NCBI RefSeq assembly: GCF_946886105.1
Contig: NZ_CAMPHV010000013.1
Location: 1 to 64,000, forward strand
Length of the DNA stretch: 64,000 nt
Direction: 5' to 3'
DNA from: an uncultured Pseudomonas sp.
GTDB lineage: Bacteria; Pseudomonadota; Gammaproteobacteria; Pseudomonadales; Pseudomonadaceae
Position 1 is the stretch's first letter, and every line of letters begins with the position of its first letter. The position numbers and the translations under genes are program-made. This document shows, one piece after another, positions 8,794-17,179 of this stretch. The notes under the pieces were generated by a model that saw nothing but the letters and a program-made list of their open reading frames with translations, ran no database searches and was not told the origin of the DNA.

Positions 8794-9282
8794 ATGGCTG
8801 TTGATATGTTTATCAAGATCGGCGACGTCAAGGGCGAGTCCCAGGACAAGAACCACAAGGAGGAGATCGACGTGCTCTCCTGGAGTTGGGGCATGGCCCA
8901 GTCCGGCAACATGCATGTCGGCGGTGGCGGCGGTGCCGGCAAGGTCAACATCCAGGACCTGACGTTGACCAAATGGGTGGATAAATCGTCGCCCAACCTG
9001 ATGATGGCCTGCTCCAGCGGCAAGCATTACGACGAGGCCAAGCTGACGGTGCGCAAAGCCGGCGGCGACGATCCGGTCGAGTACCTGACCATTACCCTCA
9101 AGGAGGTGCTGGTGTCCTCGATCGGAACCGGCGGCAGTGGCGGCGAAGATCGCCTGACCGAGAACGTCTCGCTGAATTTCGGCCAGGTGCTGGTCGATTA
9201 CCAACCGCAGAAACAGGACGGTTCCAAGGACGGCGGCCCGGTCAAATACGGCTGGAATATCCGCGAAAACGTCAAGGTGTGA
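8794..9282 (+). CDS. hcp: Hcp tube protein, Hcp1 type
   Basis: Hcp forms the hexameric rings of the inner tube, is exported on firing, and acts as chaperone and carrier for small effectors. The product is 162 residues, the length of P. aeruginosa Hcp1, and begins MAVDMFIKIGDVKGESQDK, very close to Hcp1 as I remember it. The Gly-rich loop MHVGGGGGAGKVN and the end GPVKYGWNI are both present. An ATG also lies one codon earlier at 8791, but the AGGAGG at 8784-8789 suits 8794. Its strong Hcp1 likeness is the best evidence that this is an H1-type locus. Confidence 0.97.
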   Translation: MAVDMFIKIGDVKGESQDKNHKEEIDVLSWSWGMAQSGNMHVGGGGGAGKVNIQDLTLTKWVDKSSPNLMMACSSGKHYDEAKLTVRKAGGDDPVEYLTITLKEVLVSSIGTGGSGGEDRLTENVSLNFGQVLVDYQPQKQDGSKDGGPVKYGWNIRENVKV

Positions 9283-9290
9283 CGACGGCC

Positions 9291-9313
9291 ACCCTGCCGC
9301 CATGCTGCAGGGT
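9291..9313 (+). terminator. Stem-loop just after hcp, without T tract
   Basis: ACCCTGC pairs with GCAGGGT around a nine-base loop, starting 9 bases after the hcp stop. There is no run of T, so it may be a partial terminator or an RNA stabiliser that raises hcp relative to downstream genes. Confidence 0.4.
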
Positions 9314-9327
9314 GCCGGTTTGTAGCA

Positions 9328-9351
9328 GCAGGTAGTTTTTCAACTGCCTGC
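9328..9351. repeat. 24-base inverted repeat matching the end of the MITE-like element
   Basis: This 24-base sequence differs at only one base from the right end of the 219-bp element at 32645-32863 (bases 32841-32864 there). Alone it forms a 10-bp stem, GCAGGTAGTT with AACTGCCTGC, around TTTC, with one mismatch or G-U pair. It sits in the short gap between hcp and the amidase effector gene. It may be a remnant of a lost element. Confidence 0.65.
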
Positions 9352-9378
9352 GAGGGCCAAAGCGCAACAGGAGGTTCG

Positions 9379-9813
9379 ATGATGGCCAGACCCGCGTTCA
9401 TCAATCTGTGGAACAACTACCCGACCGAGAGCCAACCCTGCGATGGCGGTTGGGAGAATCAATGCGCGATTCGCATGAGCATCACCCTCAACGCCGAGCG
9501 AACCATCCGCGTGGATGACCATACCTATTCCGAGCCGCGTTGCAGCCATGGACATGCCCGCGGCGCCGAGTCGCTGGCGAACTGGTTATGGCGGCATCAC
9601 CTGGGCCGGCCGAGCATCTTCACCGATGGCGCCAGGGCCAAACGTCAGCTCAACGAGAAGAACGGCATCATTTTTTTCAAGGATTGCTTTACCCGCAGCG
9701 GCGAGAGCCGCGCGGTCGGCGACCATATCGATTTGTGGAGCCATGGTTTCACCAAGACCTACGACGACCCGGCCAACCATTCCGCCCAGATCTGGTTTTG
9801 GGAGCTGTCATGA
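9379..9813 (+). CDS. Tae4-like peptidoglycan amidase effector of the T6SS
   Basis: This is a predicted antibacterial toxin of 144 residues that cuts peptidoglycan cross-links in rival cells. I recognise the Tae4 style: an N-terminal RPAFINLWNNYP, then QCAIRMSITLN with the likely catalytic Cys29, and a C-terminal DHIDLW with the likely catalytic His116, followed by a WFWELS end. It has no signal peptide, as expected for an Hcp-delivered effector. AGGAGG at 9369-9374 serves the ATG at 9379 or 9382. It sits directly after hcp and overlaps the next gene by 4 bases. Recall of P. aeruginosa HSI-I places tagJ directly after hcp, so this pair looks like an insertion. Confidence 0.8.
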   Translation: MMARPAFINLWNNYPTESQPCDGGWENQCAIRMSITLNAERTIRVDDHTYSEPRCSHGHARGAESLANWLWRHHLGRPSIFTDGARAKRQLNEKNGIIFFKDCFTRSGESRAVGDHIDLWSHGFTKTYDDPANHSAQIWFWELS

Positions 9814-10250
9814 ACCAGCACCTGCTTCCCCTCATCGCCGCGGGCTTGTCCTGTTTGATTTTTCCCGCCTGCGCGCAGAGCCCGGCCGATAGCGCCATCC
9901 GGGCGCGCTTCCTGACCCAGGATCTGCGACTGGAGGAGCGCGGCGGCAATTGTCGGTTGCTTGTCCCGGGGCAACCCGGCATCGACCTGCGCCTGAAATG
10001 GCCTTGCCAGTTCCATCGTGACGCCACTGGCAAGCTGCGCACCAAGCAGGTTGGCGAACGTCAGGTGATGCTGGTGGAAAACAGCGAGCAGCTGCCCTCG
10101 CCCAGCAAGGATTGCCGCACCGAGATCCAGGCGATACGCAGCACCGAGCAAGGTCTGGAAGCGTCGACGGCAGTCAGCCGGGTAACCGCCTGCCCGCCGT
10201 TCCAGTGGGATGAGAAAGTTTTTATCGGCCTGTTCGAACCCGATGCTTGA
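9810..10250 (+). CDS. Presumed periplasmic immunity protein for the Tae4-like effector
   Basis: The product is 146 residues with an N-terminal signal peptide (hydrophobic to about residue 20, probable cut near ACA-Q). The mature part has four cysteines that could form disulfides, which fits a periplasmic protein. The start overlaps the effector stop as ATGA, so the two are co-translated. Immunity to a periplasmic cell-wall amidase should act in the periplasm, so location and context agree. I do not recognise the family; it is longer than the Tai4 proteins I know, so the role is inferred from context. Confidence 0.65.
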   Translation: MNQHLLPLIAAGLSCLIFPACAQSPADSAIRARFLTQDLRLEERGGNCRLLVPGQPGIDLRLKWPCQFHRDATGKLRTKQVGERQVMLVENSEQLPSPSKDCRTEIQAIRSTEQGLEASTAVSRVTACPPFQWDEKVFIGLFEPDA

Positions 10251-10272
10251 ACCGACGCATAAGGAGATCGCG

Positions 10273-11058
10273 ATGAACGCCGAAGAGCTGGTGCGCGCCG
10301 GTAAGCTGGGCGAAGCCCTCGCCGCCCTGCAGGATCAGGTGCGCAGCCAGGCCTCCAACGCCAGCCTGCGGGTGTTCCTGTTCCAGCTACTGGCGGTGAT
10401 GGGGCAATGGGGCCGCGCGCAAAACCAACTGAAGGTTGCCGGCGAACTGGATGCCGGTGCCCTGGCGATGGTGCAGACTTACCGCGCCGCGCTGGAGTGC
10501 GAGGCCCTGCGTGCCGAGGTGTTCGCCGGACGCTTGACTCCGGTATTGCTGGGCCAACCGGCCACCTGGATGGCCCAGTTGATCAAAGCCCTGCAGTTGG
10601 ACGCCCAAGGCCAAAGGGAAGCCGCGCAGCACTTGCGCGAGCAGGCCTTCGAGGCCGCGCCTGCTGTGCCCGGTGAACTCAACGGAGAAGCCTTCGCCTG
10701 GTGCGCCGATGTCGACCCTCGACTCGGCCCGACCCTGGAACTGATCGTCAACGGCCGCTATGTCTGGTTGCCGATGGACAACCTCGCCAGCCTGCGTTGC
10801 GAAGCGCCGAGCGACCTGCGCGATCTGGTCTGGCTACCCGCCGAACTGACCTTGCGCAACGGTGGCAGCACGGTGGCGCTGATCCCCAGCCGTTACCCGG
10901 ACACCCTGGGCAGCCACGACGATGCCGCGTTGCTGGCGCGCAAAGTCGACTGGCTGGACAACGGCTACCCCATCGGTCAGCGCCTGTTGGCCACCGACAA
11001 TGGCGAGGTCGGGCTGTTCGAATTGCGCAACCTCAGCTTCGCCGACAGGGACAACTGA
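10273..11058 (+). CDS. tagJ: TagJ (ImpE family) T6SS accessory protein
   Basis: TagJ binds the sheath subunit TssB and, in H1-type systems, takes part with ClpV in sheath recycling. The product is 261 residues; an N-terminal TPR-like helical region ([16 protein letters not shown] onward) precedes the ImpE domain with [11 protein letters not shown] near residue 155. The start at 10273 follows an AAGGAG site. The gap to tssE is 2 bases. In HSI-I of P. aeruginosa, from memory, tagJ lies between hcp and tssE as here, apart from the two inserted genes. Confidence 0.9.
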   Translation: MNAEELVRAGKLGEALAALQDQVRSQASNASLRVFLFQLLAVMGQWGRAQNQLKVAGELDAGALAMVQTYRAALECEALRAEVFAGRLTPVLLGQPATWMAQLIKALQLDAQGQREAAQHLREQAFEAAPAVPGELNGEAFAWCADVDPRLGPTLELIVNGRYVWLPMDNLASLRCEAPSDLRDLVWLPAELTLRNGGSTVALIPSRYPDTLGSHDDAALLARKVDWLDNGYPIGQRLLATDNGEVGLFELRNLSFADRDN

Positions 11059-11060
11059 AG

Positions 11061-11576
11061 ATGGCCGAGCTGACCCTGCAAGAACGCCTGCAACCCTCGT
11101 TGCTCGATCGCCTGACCGACGATGACCCGCACAACCCGCAAGAAGCCGCCGAGCGCCGTGTCATGTCGATGACCCAGTTGAAGGCTTCCGTGTTGCGCGA
11201 TCTGGCCTGGCTGTTCAACACCTGCGCGCTGTTCGACCCGGAACATGCCGTGCAAATGCCGGCGGGCAACTCGGTGCTGAATTTCGGCCTGCCGCCCCTG
11301 GCCGGGCATACGGCCTCGAGCATCGACGTACAGGCCATCGAGGCCTTATTCAGCGACACCATCGCCGCCTTCGAACCACGCATTCTCAAAGGCTCGTTGA
11401 AGGTTCGCGCGCAACTCGCCGGCAATGAAATGAACCACAACGCCCTGAGCTTCGAGATCGAGGGCGATCTCTGGGCCGAGCCGGTGCCGTTGCGCCTGCT
11501 GCTCAGCACCGCCCTCGACCTGGAAACCGGACACGTTAAGGTAACGCCGACCGAGCCCGCGAGGAGACGCCGATGA
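11061..11576 (+). CDS. tssE: TssE gp25-like baseplate protein
   Basis: TssE is a small baseplate component related to phage T4 gp25. The product is 171 residues and begins [20 protein letters not shown]. The gp25 motif region [12 protein letters not shown] and the NFGLPPLAG segment are both visible. The start at 11061 lies 2 bases after the tagJ stop; earlier in-frame starts lie inside tagJ and are rejected. The stop overlaps the tssF start as ATGA. Confidence 0.95.
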   Translation: MAELTLQERLQPSLLDRLTDDDPHNPQEAAERRVMSMTQLKASVLRDLAWLFNTCALFDPEHAVQMPAGNSVLNFGLPPLAGHTASSIDVQAIEALFSDTIAAFEPRILKGSLKVRAQLAGNEMNHNALSFEIEGDLWAEPVPLRLLLSTALDLETGHVKVTPTEPARRRR

Positions 11577-13432
11577 ACCCGCGCATGCTCGAGTACTACA
11601 ACCAGGAGCTGCAGCACATCCGCGAGAGCGCTGCCGAATTCGCCCAGGAATTCCCGAAGATCGCCAGCCGCCTGACCTTGTCCGGCATCGACTGCGCCGA
11701 TCCCTATGTCGAGCGCCTGCTGGAGGGCTTCGCCTACCTGAGCGCACGCGTGCACCTGAAGCTGGATGCCGAGTACCCGACCTTCACCCACAACCTGCTG
11801 GAAATCGCCTACCCCCACTACCTGGCGCCAACGCCCTCGGTGGTGGTCGTGCAACTGGTCGCCGACCCCGACGAGGGCTCGCTGACCAGCGGCTTCACAG
11901 TCGAACGCAATGCCGCCCTGCGCGGCCAACTAGGCCATGGCGAGCAAACCGCCTGCGAATACCGCAGCGCCCATGCGGTAACGCTCTGGCCGTTGCAGGT
12001 CAGCCGCGCCGAATACTTCGGCAACCCGGCGGCCACCCTCGGCCGACTCGCTGCCAGCGAACCCAGGGCCAAAGCCGGGCTGCGCCTACGTTTGCGCTGC
12101 GGGGCCGGGTTGCCGTTCAACGCCCTGCAACTGGACAACCTGCCGCTCTACCTCAACGGCGCCGACGAGCAACCCTTCCGTTTGTACGAACAATTGCTCG
12201 GCAACGCCTGCGCCCTGTTCGTCAAGAGCGTCGACGGCGACTGGGTCGAGCGCTTGCCCTTGGAGTGCCTCAAATCACGCGGTTTCGATGATCAGGACGC
12301 GGTGCTGCCGGTGGTGCCGCGGGCCTTCCAGGGTTACCGCCTGCTGCAGGAGTACTTCGCCCTGCCCAACCGCTTCCTGTTCGTCGACTTCACGGGGCTG
12401 AGCGCTGGCGTGCAGCGTTGCACCGGCCAGGAGTTGGATCTGGTGGTGCTGTTCGACCGCCTCGACAGCACCCTGGAAGGCACGGTGTCGGCGGCCCAGT
12501 TCGTGCCCTTCTGCACCCCTGCGGTAAACCTGTTTCCGCGCCGCGCCGATCGCATCCATCTGAGCGAACGGGTGCACGAGCATCAGGTGATCGCCGACCG
12601 CACCCGGCCGCTGGATTTCGAGATTCATTCGCTGACCCAGGTCGCCGGCCACGGCAGCGGCCCCGAGCAGCCGTTCCAGCCGTTCTATGCGATCCGCGAC
12701 CCGCTGCGTTATGGCCGCGAGCAGGCTTACTACATCGTCCGCCGCGAGCCGCGTCGGTTGTCCAGCCAGCAACGGCGCCGTGGGCCACGTTCGACCTATG
12801 TCGGCAGCGAAACCTTCGTCTCCCTGGTGGATGCCAACCAGGCGCCCTACTGCCATGACCTGCGCCAGCTCGGCCTCAGCGCCCTGTGCACCAACCGCGA
12901 CCTGCCGCTGCTGATGCCGGTGGGCACGGGCAAGAGCGATTTCACCCTGGAAGACAGCGCCCCGGTGCTGGCCGTGCGCTGCCTGGCCGGCCCCAGCCGG
13001 CCGCGACCGAGCCGCGCCCACGACGCCAGTGCCTGGCGGCTGATCAGTCAGTTGTCGCTGAACTACCTGTCGCTGAGCGAACAGGGCCAGGGCGCCGCGG
13101 CGCTGCGCGAACTGTTACGTCTGTACGGCGACCCCGGCGATTCGGCGCTGCAATTGCAGATCGAAGGCTTGCGCCAGGTGCGCAGCACGCCTTGCACCCG
13201 CAGGTTGCCAATGCCGGGGCCGATCGTCTTTGGCCGTGGCCTGGAGATCAGCCTGGAGTTCGACGAGAACGCCTTTCGCGGCACCGGGGTGTACCTGCTA
13301 GGGGCGGTATTCGAGCGTTTTCTGGCTCGTTACGTGTCGATCAACAGTTTTACCGAAACCGTGCTGCGCACCACCGAGCGCGGTGAAATCATGCGATGGC
13401 AGGCGCACCCCGGATGTCGACCGAACCTCTGA
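11573..13432 (+). CDS. tssF: TssF baseplate protein
   Basis: TssF forms the baseplate wedge with TssG and TssE. The product is 619 residues, the family length, and starts with the usual [18 protein letters not shown]. Further family features are [30 protein letters not shown] and, near the C-terminus, [15 protein letters not shown]. It overlaps tssE by 4 bases and tssG by 37 bases, so the three are read as one coupled block. Confidence 0.96.
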   Translation: MNPRMLEYYNQELQHIRESAAEFAQEFPKIASRLTLSGIDCADPYVERLLEGFAYLSARVHLKLDAEYPTFTHNLLEIAYPHYLAPTPSVVVVQLVADPDEGSLTSGFTVERNAALRGQLGHGEQTACEYRSAHAVTLWPLQVSRAEYFGNPAATLGRLAASEPRAKAGLRLRLRCGAGLPFNALQLDNLPLYLNGADEQPFRLYEQLLGNACALFVKSVDGDWVERLPLECLKSRGFDDQDAVLPVVPRAFQGYRLLQEYFALPNRFLFVDFTGLSAGVQRCTGQELDLVVLFDRLDSTLEGTVSAAQFVPFCTPAVNLFPRRADRIHLSERVHEHQVIADRTRPLDFEIHSLTQVAGHGSGPEQPFQPFYAIRDPLRYGREQAYYIVRREPRRLSSQQRRRGPRSTYVGSETFVSLVDANQAPYCHDLRQLGLSALCTNRDLPLLMPVGTGKSDFTLEDSAPVLAVRCLAGPSRPRPSRAHDASAWRLISQLSLNYLSLSEQGQGAAALRELLRLYGDPGDSALQLQIEGLRQVRSTPCTRRLPMPGPIVFGRGLEISLEFDENAFRGTGVYLLGAVFERFLARYVSINSFTETVLRTTERGEIMRWQAHPGCRPNL

Positions 13433-14445
13433 AACCGCTGGAAAGCATCGCCCGGATGGCCGACGCGCCCTGGGCTTATGACTTCTTCCAGGCCCTAAGG
13501 CGCATCGAGTGCGAGGCCGTCGATCAGCCGCGTATCGGCCATTCCCTGCGCCTGCGCGATGACCCGCTGCGCCTGGGACAAAAACCCGACTGCGGCTTCG
13601 CCCCCTCCACCCTGGCCAGCATCGAAGCCGGCGCCGAGGGTGCTGCGCCGCGCGTCGAGCAATTCTTCTTCGGCCTGACCGGACCCAATGGCCCGCTGCC
13701 GTTGCACCTGACCGAATACGCCCGCGAGCGTCAGCGCAATAACGCCGACGCCACCTTCACGCGCTTTCTCGACGTGTTCAACCACCGCCTGCTGTGCCTG
13801 TTCTACCGAGCCTGGGCCGAGGCGCGGCCGACCGTCAGCCATGACCGCCCCGCCCACGACTACTGGTCGATGCGCCTTGCCGCACTGTCCGGGCGCGGCA
13901 TGACCAGCCTGCTCGGCCAAGGCCCGATCGCCGACTCGGCCTGTTACCACTTCACCGGCCACCTGGCGGCGCAGACCCGCTACCCGGACGGCTTGCGCGC
14001 CATCCTGGAAGGCTACTTCGGCGTGCCCGTCGGCATCGAGGAATACGTCGGCCAATGGCTGGAGCTGCCACGGCGCAGCCAGGTGGGCGTCGCGCTCTGC
14101 TCGCTCGGCAGCGACCTGAGCCTGGGCACCCACGTCTGGGATCGCCAGCATAAATTCCGCATCCGCCTCGGGCCTTTGAGCCTGGAGCAGTACCAACGCC
14201 TGCTGCCCGGCCAGGAAAGCTTCCTTGAGCTGGCCGCCTGGGTCGCCGAGTACCAGGGCGACGAGCTGGATTGGGAAGTCAATCTACTGCTGCGGCGCGA
14301 GGAAGTGCCGCGCATCGACCTCGACGGCCAAACGCGGCTGGGTTTCGACACCTGGCTCGGCAGCCCGCCGACGGATACCGACGACCTGCTGCTGGCCCGC
14401 GAGTATGCCGGCCACTCCACCCCCTCCGAGGAGCAGCGACCATGA
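13396..14445 (+). CDS. tssG: TssG baseplate protein
   Basis: TssG completes the TssEFG baseplate wedge. The product is 349 residues; family features are YDFFQALRRIE near residue 29, FFFGLTGPNGPLPLHLTEYARER near residue 95 and FLDVFNHRLLCLFYRAW. The ATG at 13396 lies inside tssF; a second in-frame ATG at 13414 would shorten the overlap and is also possible. The stop overlaps the clpV start as ATGA. Confidence 0.95.
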   Translation: MAGAPRMSTEPLKPLESIARMADAPWAYDFFQALRRIECEAVDQPRIGHSLRLRDDPLRLGQKPDCGFAPSTLASIEAGAEGAAPRVEQFFFGLTGPNGPLPLHLTEYARERQRNNADATFTRFLDVFNHRLLCLFYRAWAEARPTVSHDRPAHDYWSMRLAALSGRGMTSLLGQGPIADSACYHFTGHLAAQTRYPDGLRAILEGYFGVPVGIEEYVGQWLELPRRSQVGVALCSLGSDLSLGTHVWDRQHKFRIRLGPLSLEQYQRLLPGQESFLELAAWVAEYQGDELDWEVNLLLRREEVPRIDLDGQTRLGFDTWLGSPPTDTDDLLLAREYAGHSTPSEEQRP

Positions 14446-17177
14446 GTGAGATCAGCCGCGCCGCGCTGTTCGGCAAGTTGAACAGCCTGGCCTACAAGGC
14501 CATCGAAGCCGCCACCGTGTTCTGCAAATTGCGCGGCAACCCTTATGTGGAACTGGTGCACTGGCTACATCAGTTTCTGCAGTTGCAGGACTCCGACCTG
14601 CACCGCCTGATCCGCCAGTTCAACCTCGACCCGGCGCGCCTGGCCAAGGACATCACCGAGGCGCTCGATCGCCTGCCGCGCGGCTCCACCTCGATCACCG
14701 ACCTGTCCTCCCATGTCGAGGAAGCGGTCGAGCGCGGCTGGGTCTATGGCAGTCTGATGTTCGGCGAAAGCCAGGTGCGCAGCGCCTACCTGATCGTCGG
14801 CATGCTCAAGACGCCGAGCCTGCGCCACGCGCTCTCGGCAATCTCCCGCGAATTCGACAAGATCAAGGTGGAGAGCCTCACCGAACGCTTCGACGAATAC
14901 CTCGACGGCTCGCCGGAGAACGGCCTGAGCGCCAGCGATGGTTTTCAAGCCAGCAGCCCCGGCGAAACCAGCGGCGCCGTCGCCCCCAGCGCCATGGGCA
15001 AACAGGAGGCGCTCAAACGTTTTACCGTCGACCTCACCGAACAGGCGCGCAGCGGCAAGCTCGACCCCATAGTCGGGCGCGACGAGGAGATCCGCCAACT
15101 GGTGGACATCCTTATGCGCCGCCGGCAGAACAACCCGATCCTCACCGGCGAGGCCGGCGTCGGCAAGACCGCGGTGGTCGAGGGCTTCGCTCAGCGCATC
15201 GTCGCCGGCGACGTGCCGCCGAGCCTCAAGGACGTCGAGCTGCGTGCCCTGGATGTCGGCCTGCTGCAGGCCGGCGCGAGCATGAAGGGCGAGTTCGAGC
15301 AGCGCCTGCGCCAGGTGATCGAGGATGTGCAGGCCTCGCCCAAGCCGATCATCCTGTTTATCGACGAGGCCCACACTCTGGTCGGCGCCGGTGGCGCGGC
15401 CGGTACCGGTGATGCCGCCAACCTGCTCAAGCCGGCCTTGGCGCGCGGCACGCTGCGCACCGTGGCGGCCACCACCTGGGCCGAATACAAAAAGCACATC
15501 GAAAAAGACCCGGCGCTGACCCGGCGCTTCCAGGTGGTGCAGGTCGACGAGCCATCGGAACCCAAGGCGATCCTGATGATGCGCGGCGTCGCCTCGACCA
15601 TGGAGCAGCACCATAAGGTGCAGATCCTCGACGAGGCGCTGGAGGCGGCGGTCAAGCTGTCGCATCGCTACATCCCAGCCCGCCAGTTGCCGGATAAATC
15701 GGTGAGCCTGCTCGACACCGCCTGCGCTAGGGTCGCCATCAGCCTGCACGCGGTGCCCGCCGAAGTGGACGACAGCCGTCGACGCATCGAAGCGCTGCGC
15801 ACCGAGCAGGCGATTATCGATCGCGAGCAGGCGATTGGCATTGCCATCGGCACTCGTCAACAGGATGTCGAGGCGGCTCTTAGCGAGGAACGCGCACGCC
15901 TGGCGGCCCTGGAAAGCCGCTGGAACGAAGAGAAGGCCCTGGTCGACGAACTGCTCGCCACCCGCGCCAGCCTACGCGCCGCCGCCGAGCCGCTGGACGA
16001 CACCAGCAGCGAGGCCGACGCGCCGTCGCCGCGCCTGGATGAAGCCGAACGCACGGCATTGCGCGACAAACTCGGTGATCTGCAGAACCGCCTCGCGGCC
16101 TTGCAGGGCGAAAGTCCGCTGATTCTGCCGACCGTGGATTACCAGGCGGTGGCCGCGGTGGTCGCCGACTGGACCGGCATCCCGGTCGGACGCATGGCGC
16201 GCAACGAGATCGACACCGTGCTCAGGCTCGATGAACACATGAAGAAACGCATCATCGGCCAGGACCACGCCCTGGCGATGATCGCCAAACGCATCCAGAC
16301 CTCCCGCGCCGGGCTGGACAACCCGAGCAAGCCGATCGGCGTGTTCCTCCTGGCCGGCACCTCCGGCGTGGGCAAGACCGAAACCGCCCTGGCCCTGGCC
16401 GAAGCCATGTACGGCGGCGAGCAGAACATCATCACCATCAACATGAGCGAGTTCCAGGAGGCGCACACCGTCTCCACGCTCAAGGGCGCGCCGCCCGGCT
16501 ATGTCGGCTACGGCGAAGGTGGCGTGCTGACCGAGGCGGTGCGGCGCAAGCCCTACAGCGTAGTGCTGCTCGACGAGGTGGAAAAAGCCCACCCGGACGT
16601 GCACGAAATCTTCTTCCAGGTGTTCGACAAGGGCGTGATGGAAGACGGCGAAGGCCGCCTGATCGACTTCAAGAACTGCCTGATCCTGCTCACCACCAAC
16701 GCCGGCACCGAGATGATCGCCAGCCTGTGCAGCGACCCGGAACTGATGCCCGACCCGGATGCCATCGCCAAGGCCCTGCGCGAGCCGTTGCTCAAGGTGT
16801 TCCCACCGGCCCTGCTCGGGCGCCTGGTGACCATTCCCTACTACCCGCTGAGCGACGAGATGCTCAAAGCCATCACCCGCCTGCAACTGGAACGGATCAA
16901 GAAACGCGTGGAAAGCGGGCACAAAGTGCCGTTCGTCTACGACGACAGCGTGGTCGATCTGATCGTCTCGCGCTGCACCGAGATCGAAAGCGGCGGGCGG
17001 ATGATCGACGCCATCCTGACCAATACCCTGCTGCCGGATATGAGCCGGGAATTTCTCACCCGCATGCTCGAAGGCAAACCGCTGGCCGGGGTGCGCATCA
17101 GCCAACGGGACAATGCGCTGCACTATGTTTTTGACCAGCAGGTTTCCGACCCGCATTCTGCCGAGACGGCCGACTGA
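14442..17177 (+). CDS. clpV: ClpV (TssH) AAA+ ATPase that recycles the sheath
   Basis: ClpV disassembles contracted TssBC sheaths with ATP. The product is 911 residues. It has an N-terminal repeat domain, a first AAA+ module with Walker A GEAGVGKT near residue 236 and Walker B FIDEAHTL, a coiled-coil middle region, and a second AAA+ module with Walker A GTSGVGKT near residue 639 and LLDEVEKAH. The start [20 protein letters not shown] is the ClpV form; an in-frame start at 14271 lies deep inside tssG and is rejected. The gene lies between tssG and vgrG as in HSI-I. Confidence 0.96.
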   Translation: MSEISRAALFGKLNSLAYKAIEAATVFCKLRGNPYVELVHWLHQFLQLQDSDLHRLIRQFNLDPARLAKDITEALDRLPRGSTSITDLSSHVEEAVERGWVYGSLMFGESQVRSAYLIVGMLKTPSLRHALSAISREFDKIKVESLTERFDEYLDGSPENGLSASDGFQASSPGETSGAVAPSAMGKQEALKRFTVDLTEQARSGKLDPIVGRDEEIRQLVDILMRRRQNNPILTGEAGVGKTAVVEGFAQRIVAGDVPPSLKDVELRALDVGLLQAGASMKGEFEQRLRQVIEDVQASPKPIILFIDEAHTLVGAGGAAGTGDAANLLKPALARGTLRTVAATTWAEYKKHIEKDPALTRRFQVVQVDEPSEPKAILMMRGVASTMEQHHKVQILDEALEAAVKLSHRYIPARQLPDKSVSLLDTACARVAISLHAVPAEVDDSRRRIEALRTEQAIIDREQAIGIAIGTRQQDVEAALSEERARLAALESRWNEEKALVDELLATRASLRAAAEPLDDTSSEADAPSPRLDEAERTALRDKLGDLQNRLAALQGESPLILPTVDYQAVAAVVADWTGIPVGRMARNEIDTVLRLDEHMKKRIIGQDHALAMIAKRIQTSRAGLDNPSKPIGVFLLAGTSGVGKTETALALAEAMYGGEQNIITINMSEFQEAHTVSTLKGAPPGYVGYGEGGVLTEAVRRKPYSVVLLDEVEKAHPDVHEIFFQVFDKGVMEDGEGRLIDFKNCLILLTTNAGTEMIASLCSDPELMPDPDAIAKALREPLLKVFPPALLGRLVTIPYYPLSDEMLKAITRLQLERIKKRVESGHKVPFVYDDSVVDLIVSRCTEIESGGRMIDAILTNTLLPDMSREFLTRMLEGKPLAGVRISQRDNALHYVFDQQVSDPHSAETAD

Positions 17178-17179
17178 CT

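Noticed and set aside
13396..13432. Frameshift between tssF and tssG
   Set aside because: The overlap of the two frames is normal for this gene pair, and both proteins are full length.
14565..15860. A 431-codon open frame on the minus strand
   Set aside because: Opposite the first AAA+ module of clpV; no motif, biased composition.
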